From positions 23,155 through 87,154 of the forward strand of contig DBMP01000027.1 in NCBI GenBank assembly GCA_002298145.1: a stretch of 64,000 bases of DNA, written 5' to 3'. A program made the position numbers and the translations under genes. This DNA comes from Spartobacteria bacterium UBA695. GTDB taxonomy: Bacteria; Verrucomicrobiota; Verrucomicrobiia; Chthoniobacterales; Chthoniobacteraceae. The stretch's first letter is position 1; the number at the start of each line of letters is the position of its first letter. Shown in pieces: positions 60,705-64,000 of the stretch. The notes below the pieces were generated by a model that had not been told where the DNA came from, searched no databases, and was given only the letters and a program-made list of their open reading frames with translations.

Positions 60705-63581
60705 ATGTCAGGTCATTCAGTTTCCTCAATTTCAGACGCCCTCGCCCCCGCCGACTCGTTTCTCCGGCGGCACCTCGGATCGAACGCCATCGACACGGCG
60801 GCCATGCTCGCCTCGCTTGGGTTTGACTCCATTGACGCCCTTGCCGACGCCGCCGTCCCCACCGGCATTCGGCTCCCTGCCCCGCTCGATCTCCCCGCTG
60901 GCCGCGGCGAACACGAGGCGCTCGACGAGCTCCGCACGCTCATCGGCGAAGGGAACGACCTCTACCGCAGCCACATCGGCATGGGCTACCACGACACCTT
61001 CACCCCGCCGGTGATCCTGCGCAACATCCTCTGCAACCCCGGCTGGTACACCGCCTATACCCCCTATCAGTCCGAAATTTCCCAGGGCCGCTTGGAGGCG
61101 CTCCTCAACTTCCAGACCATGATCGTCGACCTGACGGGCCTGGAAATCGCCAACGCCTCGATGCTCGACGAAGGCACCGCCGCCGCCGAGGCCGTCAACC
61201 TCTGTCGCGCCCAGTCCAAGAACGCCGTCCACAAGACCGTTTTCGTCTCCAGCGCTTGCCACCCGCAGACCATCGCCGTCGTTCGCACCCGCGCGGGCGC
61301 GCTCGGGCTGCGCGTCATCGTGGGTGACGTCGAGAGCCTCGATTTTGCCGAAAAACCGTTCGCCGTCCTGCTCCAGGTGCCCGCCACCGACGGCGCGCTG
61401 GCCGACCCCACCGCGTTCATCGCCAAGGCGAATGCCGAGGGGGCCCGCGTCATCGTCGCCGCCGACCTGCTCGCGCTCACCCTCATCAAGTCCCCGGGCG
61501 AAATGGGGGCCGATGTCGCCGTGGGCACCACCCAGCGCTTCGGCGTTCCCATGGGCTTCGGCGGGCCGCACGCCGCCTACTTTGCCACCCGCGACGCCTT
61601 CAAGCGCTCCATGCCGGGCCGTCTGATTGGCCTTTCGCACGATACCCACGGTGCCCCCGCCCTGCGCCTGGCGCTTGGCACCCGCGAGCAGCACATCCGC
61701 CGCGAGAAAGCCACCAGCAACATCTGCACCGCCCAGGTGCTCCTCGCGGTCATGGCCTCCATGTACGCCGTTTATCACGGCCCCGATGGGCTGCGCCGCA
61801 TTGCCACGCGCGTCCACCTTTTCGCCGCCGCGCTGGCCGCCGGGTTGAAAAAACTCGGCTGGACGGTCTCGCCCACCCCGTTCTTCGATACCGTGCGCGT
61901 GGAGCTCGGATGCACCCCTGCCGCCGAAATCGTGCGCCTTGCCGAAGCCCGCAAGCTCAATCTGCGCGTCCTGGACGAGCACACCGTCTCCATCGCCCTT
62001 GACGAAACTACCGACGGCATCGCCGATCTTCTGGCCGTCTTCAACGGCGGCAAGGAGGCCGGGTTCGACGTCGCCGCGCTGGCCGCCGAGGCCGGGGAGG
62101 TCATTCCCGAAGCCCTGCGCCGCACGAGCCCCTACCTCACCGCGCCGGTCTTCAACCTCTACCATACCGAGATGGAGATGATGCGCTACATCCACCGCCT
62201 GGAGGTGAAGGACCTGGCGCTCAATACGTCCATGATTTCCCTGGGCTCCTGCACAATGAAGCTCACCGCCACCAGCGAAATGCTGGCCCTCACGTGGCCG
62301 CTGGTTGCCAAACTCCACCCGTTCGCCCCCGCCGAACAGGTACGCGGTTACGCCGCCCTCTTCCGGCAGCTTGAGGGGTGGCTCGCCGCCATCACCGGCT
62401 TCGCCGCCGTTTCGCTCCAGCCCAACGCCGGGGCCGCAGGGGAATACGCCGGGCTCCTCACCGTCCGCGCCTACCATGCCGCCAAGGGCCAGGGCCAGCG
62501 CGACGTCTGCCTGATCCCGCACTCCGCCCACGGTACCAACCCCGCTTCCGCCGCCATGGCCGGGTTCAAGGTCGTCGATATCGCCTGCGACGATGCGGGC
62601 AACATCGACGTCGCCGATCTCAAGGCGAAAGCCGAGGCCCACCGCGACACGCTCGCCGCCCTCATGGTCACCTACCCGAGCACCCACGGCGTCTACGAAG
62701 AGACGATCCGGGAAATCTGCGAGACCGTCCACGCCAACGGCGGCCTGGTCTACATGGACGGCGCGAACATGAACGCGCAGGTCGGCCTTACCAGCCCCGG
62801 CCACATCGGCGCGGACGTCTGCCACTTGAATTTGCACAAAACCTTCGCCATCCCGCACGGCGGCGGCGGTCCCGGCGTCGGCCCCATCGCGGTCGCCGCG
62901 CACCTGGCCCCCTACCTCCCTTCGCACGGAGTCGTTGAGACCGGCGGCCCGGGCAAAAGCGGCGCGGTGGCCTCGGCTCCGTGGGGCAGCGCGTCCGTGC
63001 TCGTCATCCCGTGGATGTACATCCGCATGATGGGTGGCGACGGGCTCAAAGCCGCCACTGAGTACGCCATCTTGAACGCCAACTACATCGCCAAACGCCT
63101 CGGCGAGTACTACCCGGTCCTCTACACCGGCCGGGGCGGCCTCGTCGCGCACGAGTGCATCCTCGACCTTCGCCCGCTCAAAGAGCGCACCGGCATCGAC
63201 GTCGAAGACGTGGCCAAGCGCCTCAACGACTACGGCTTCCACGCGCCCACGATGTCCTTCCCCGTCCCCGGCACGCTGATGGTCGAGCCGACCGAGAGCG
63301 AGCCCAAGGCGGAACTCGACCGCTTCTGCGACGCCATGATCGCCATTCACGGCGAAATCCTGGCGGTCGAAAGCGGCAAGCTCGACGCCAAGGATAACCC
63401 GCTCAAAAACGCCCCGCACACGGCGCAATCCGTAACGAGCGACGCGTGGACCCACCCGTACAGCCGCGAACAAGCCGCCTTCCCGGCCCCATGGGTGCGG
63501 GCCTCGAAGTTCTGGCCAGCCGTGGGCCGCGTGGACAACGTCTACGGCGACCGGAATTTGGTTTGCACCGGTTGCTTGTAG
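60705..63581 (+). CDS. gcvP: Glycine dehydrogenase (decarboxylating), P protein
   Basis: GcvP decarboxylates glycine and passes the aminomethyl group to the lipoyl H protein in the glycine cleavage system. The 958-residue protein is the single-chain form: the N-terminal half (FLRRHLGSNAIDTAAMLASL, YTPYQSEISQGRLEALLNFQ) and the C-terminal half (GSCTMKLTATSEMLALTWP, VCLIPHSAHGTNPASAAMAG) are both present. PLP Lys712 is in CHLNLHKTFAIPHGGGG. The gcvT and gcvH genes are not adjacent. LipB at 38 kb would supply the H protein's lipoate. Confidence 0.97.
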   Translation: MSGHSVSSISDALAPADSFLRRHLGSNAIDTAAMLASLGFDSIDALADAAVPTGIRLPAPLDLPAGRGEHEALDELRTLIGEGNDLYRSHIGMGYHDTFTPPVILRNILCNPGWYTAYTPYQSEISQGRLEALLNFQTMIVDLTGLEIANASMLDEGTAAAEAVNLCRAQSKNAVHKTVFVSSACHPQTIAVVRTRAGALGLRVIVGDVESLDFAEKPFAVLLQVPATDGALADPTAFIAKANAEGARVIVAADLLALTLIKSPGEMGADVAVGTTQRFGVPMGFGGPHAAYFATRDAFKRSMPGRLIGLSHDTHGAPALRLALGTREQHIRREKATSNICTAQVLLAVMASMYAVYHGPDGLRRIATRVHLFAAALAAGLKKLGWTVSPTPFFDTVRVELGCTPAAEIVRLAEARKLNLRVLDEHTVSIALDETTDGIADLLAVFNGGKEAGFDVAALAAEAGEVIPEALRRTSPYLTAPVFNLYHTEMEMMRYIHRLEVKDLALNTSMISLGSCTMKLTATSEMLALTWPLVAKLHPFAPAEQVRGYAALFRQLEGWLAAITGFAAVSLQPNAGAAGEYAGLLTVRAYHAAKGQGQRDVCLIPHSAHGTNPASAAMAGFKVVDIACDDAGNIDVADLKAKAEAHRDTLAALMVTYPSTHGVYEETIREICETVHANGGLVYMDGANMNAQVGLTSPGHIGADVCHLNLHKTFAIPHGGGGPGVGPIAVAAHLAPYLPSHGVVETGGPGKSGAVASAPWGSASVLVIPWMYIRMMGGDGLKAATEYAILNANYIAKRLGEYYPVLYTGRGGLVAHECILDLRPLKERTGIDVEDVAKRLNDYGFHAPTMSFPVPGTLMVEPTESEPKAELDRFCDAMIAIHGEILAVESGKLDAKDNPLKNAPHTAQSVTSDAWTHPYSREQAAFPAPWVRASKFWPAVGRVDNVYGDRNLVCTGCL

Positions 63582-63959
63582 AATTTTTCACCACAGAGGA
63601 CACAGAGGGCACGGAGGAAAAGGCAGAGGGAAGAGCGAAAAGCACTCTTTGCTAGGCCCTCGTGCCCAAACTCTATTTGGGCACGCATTTGGTCCTGCAA
63701 CTCCATTGCGGCAATTGAGTTTTCCTCGTTACGAATCTCTAGATTCGTAACGCAAGATGTCCGGGAAGCTCCAGATTCCCCCCTCCCGTGCGAATCTCTG
63801 AGGGTAATGTCCGCTTTAGCACGAATCCATATACGTAAAGTGCTAGCGGACAATGAAAAACAGATATATCGAGCATGCGCACATTTCCGAGAGGAAATTT
63901 AGGGCGATTTTGCATCATTTCGCTCATGTCTGTCGCCGTTTCATCGTTTTGTCCTTGTT
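63582..63959. repeat. Composite extragenic repeat downstream of gcvP
   Basis: There is no gene here. Five bases after the stop lies TTCACCACAGAG with GGACACAGAGGGCACGGAGG (63587-63618). Palindromes follow: CGTGCCCAAA/TTTGGGCACG (63661-63685), CGTTACGAATCT/AGATTCGTAACG (63727-63752) and a bulged hairpin TGTCCGCT..AGCAC/GTGCT..AGCGGACA (63808-63852). The order mirrors the region after glgC. Confidence 0.7.
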
Positions 63960-64000
63960 ATGAATTTTCCTATTCGTAAGGCCCTCATTGCCGCTGCTGA
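63960..64000 (+). CDS. Start of a gene cut by the window end
   Basis: An ATG at 63960 opens MNFPIRKALIAAA at the right edge, which looks like the n- and h-region of a signal peptide. Only 13 full codons are visible, no ribosome site is clear, and no function can be given. Confidence 0.3.
   Translation, partial: MNFPIRKALIAAA

Noticed and set aside
60732..63473. Open frame of 913 codons on the minus strand
   Set aside because: Fully antisense to gcvP, which has all conserved blocks; no motif in the antisense product.
63542..63853. Open frame of 103 codons on the minus strand after gcvP
   Set aside because: It is made of the repeat and palindrome sequences and overlaps the gcvP end; such frames are typical artefacts of these repeats.

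Overview
The window is a chromosomal segment of a GC-rich bacterium (mostly above 60% GC), most likely a member of the Verrucomicrobiota. This rests on gene content and style: a long-form IspH, a TMTC-type glycosyltransferase, a stand-alone GYF_2 minigene, a CBS-type inorganic pyrophosphatase, and unexplained extragenic repeats of the 'TTCACCACAGAG' and 'GCGCAAAGG' kinds. The phylum call is inference; no rRNA gene is present.

Layout. 1-1.6 kb is an eroding patch: a frameshifted tannase-type esterase and debris of a transposase and an integrase. 1.6-10.4 kb holds central metabolism and signalling: glgC, glmS, a hybrid histidine kinase, metY, metX and a Nudix hydrolase. 10.4-18.3 kb holds a secreted protein, a glyoxalase fold protein, a cell-wall amidase, a class V aminotransferase, a Tat-type hemerythrin protein, a sigma-70 factor and a TolC-type outer-membrane protein. 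18.5-23.4 kb holds a membrane pyrophosphatase, a strongly folded 158-nt element, a GYF_2 minigene between two identical terminators, a membrane protein, ispH and a tRNA-Leu(CAG). 23.8-30.5 kb holds an L,D-transpeptidase lipoprotein, an FmdB zinc ribbon, a coupled zinc-ribbon/peptidase-like pair, dps, a CBS pyrophosphatase, yjbQ and larB.

30.6-34.4 kb is a compact phage-derived module: a tail-fibre-like protein, a small Ala-rich protein, a strong terminator, then a translationally coupled lysis cassette (coiled-coil membrane/lipoprotein, holin-like protein, GH108 endolysin). No capsid, terminase, portal or integrase gene lies beside it, and it sits directly upstream of ruvB.

34.5-46.3 kb holds ruvB, two unknown membrane or secreted proteins, ruvC, lipB, a TMTC-like protein, lepB, a class II aldolase-like protein, an ABC ATPase with degenerate motifs coupled to an HpnD-like synthase, two glycine-zipper lipoproteins and a sodium:solute symporter. 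46.4-52.2 kb holds an acyltransferase in a more AT-rich patch, a zinc metalloprotease, an ECF sigma factor with a membrane partner and an HtrA-like protein that has lost all three catalytic residues, and a frameshifted unknown gene. 52.3-60.6 kb is a complete recC-recB-recD operon whose genes overlap by ATGA, with an 8-bp tandem repeat translated as the start of RecD. 60.7-63.6 kb is a single-chain gcvP.

The most unusual signals are the folded element at 21071-21228, the isolated lysis/tail module, the ECF sigma/membrane protein/pseudoprotease trio, and composite repeats placed within a few bases of the stop codons of glgC and gcvP.
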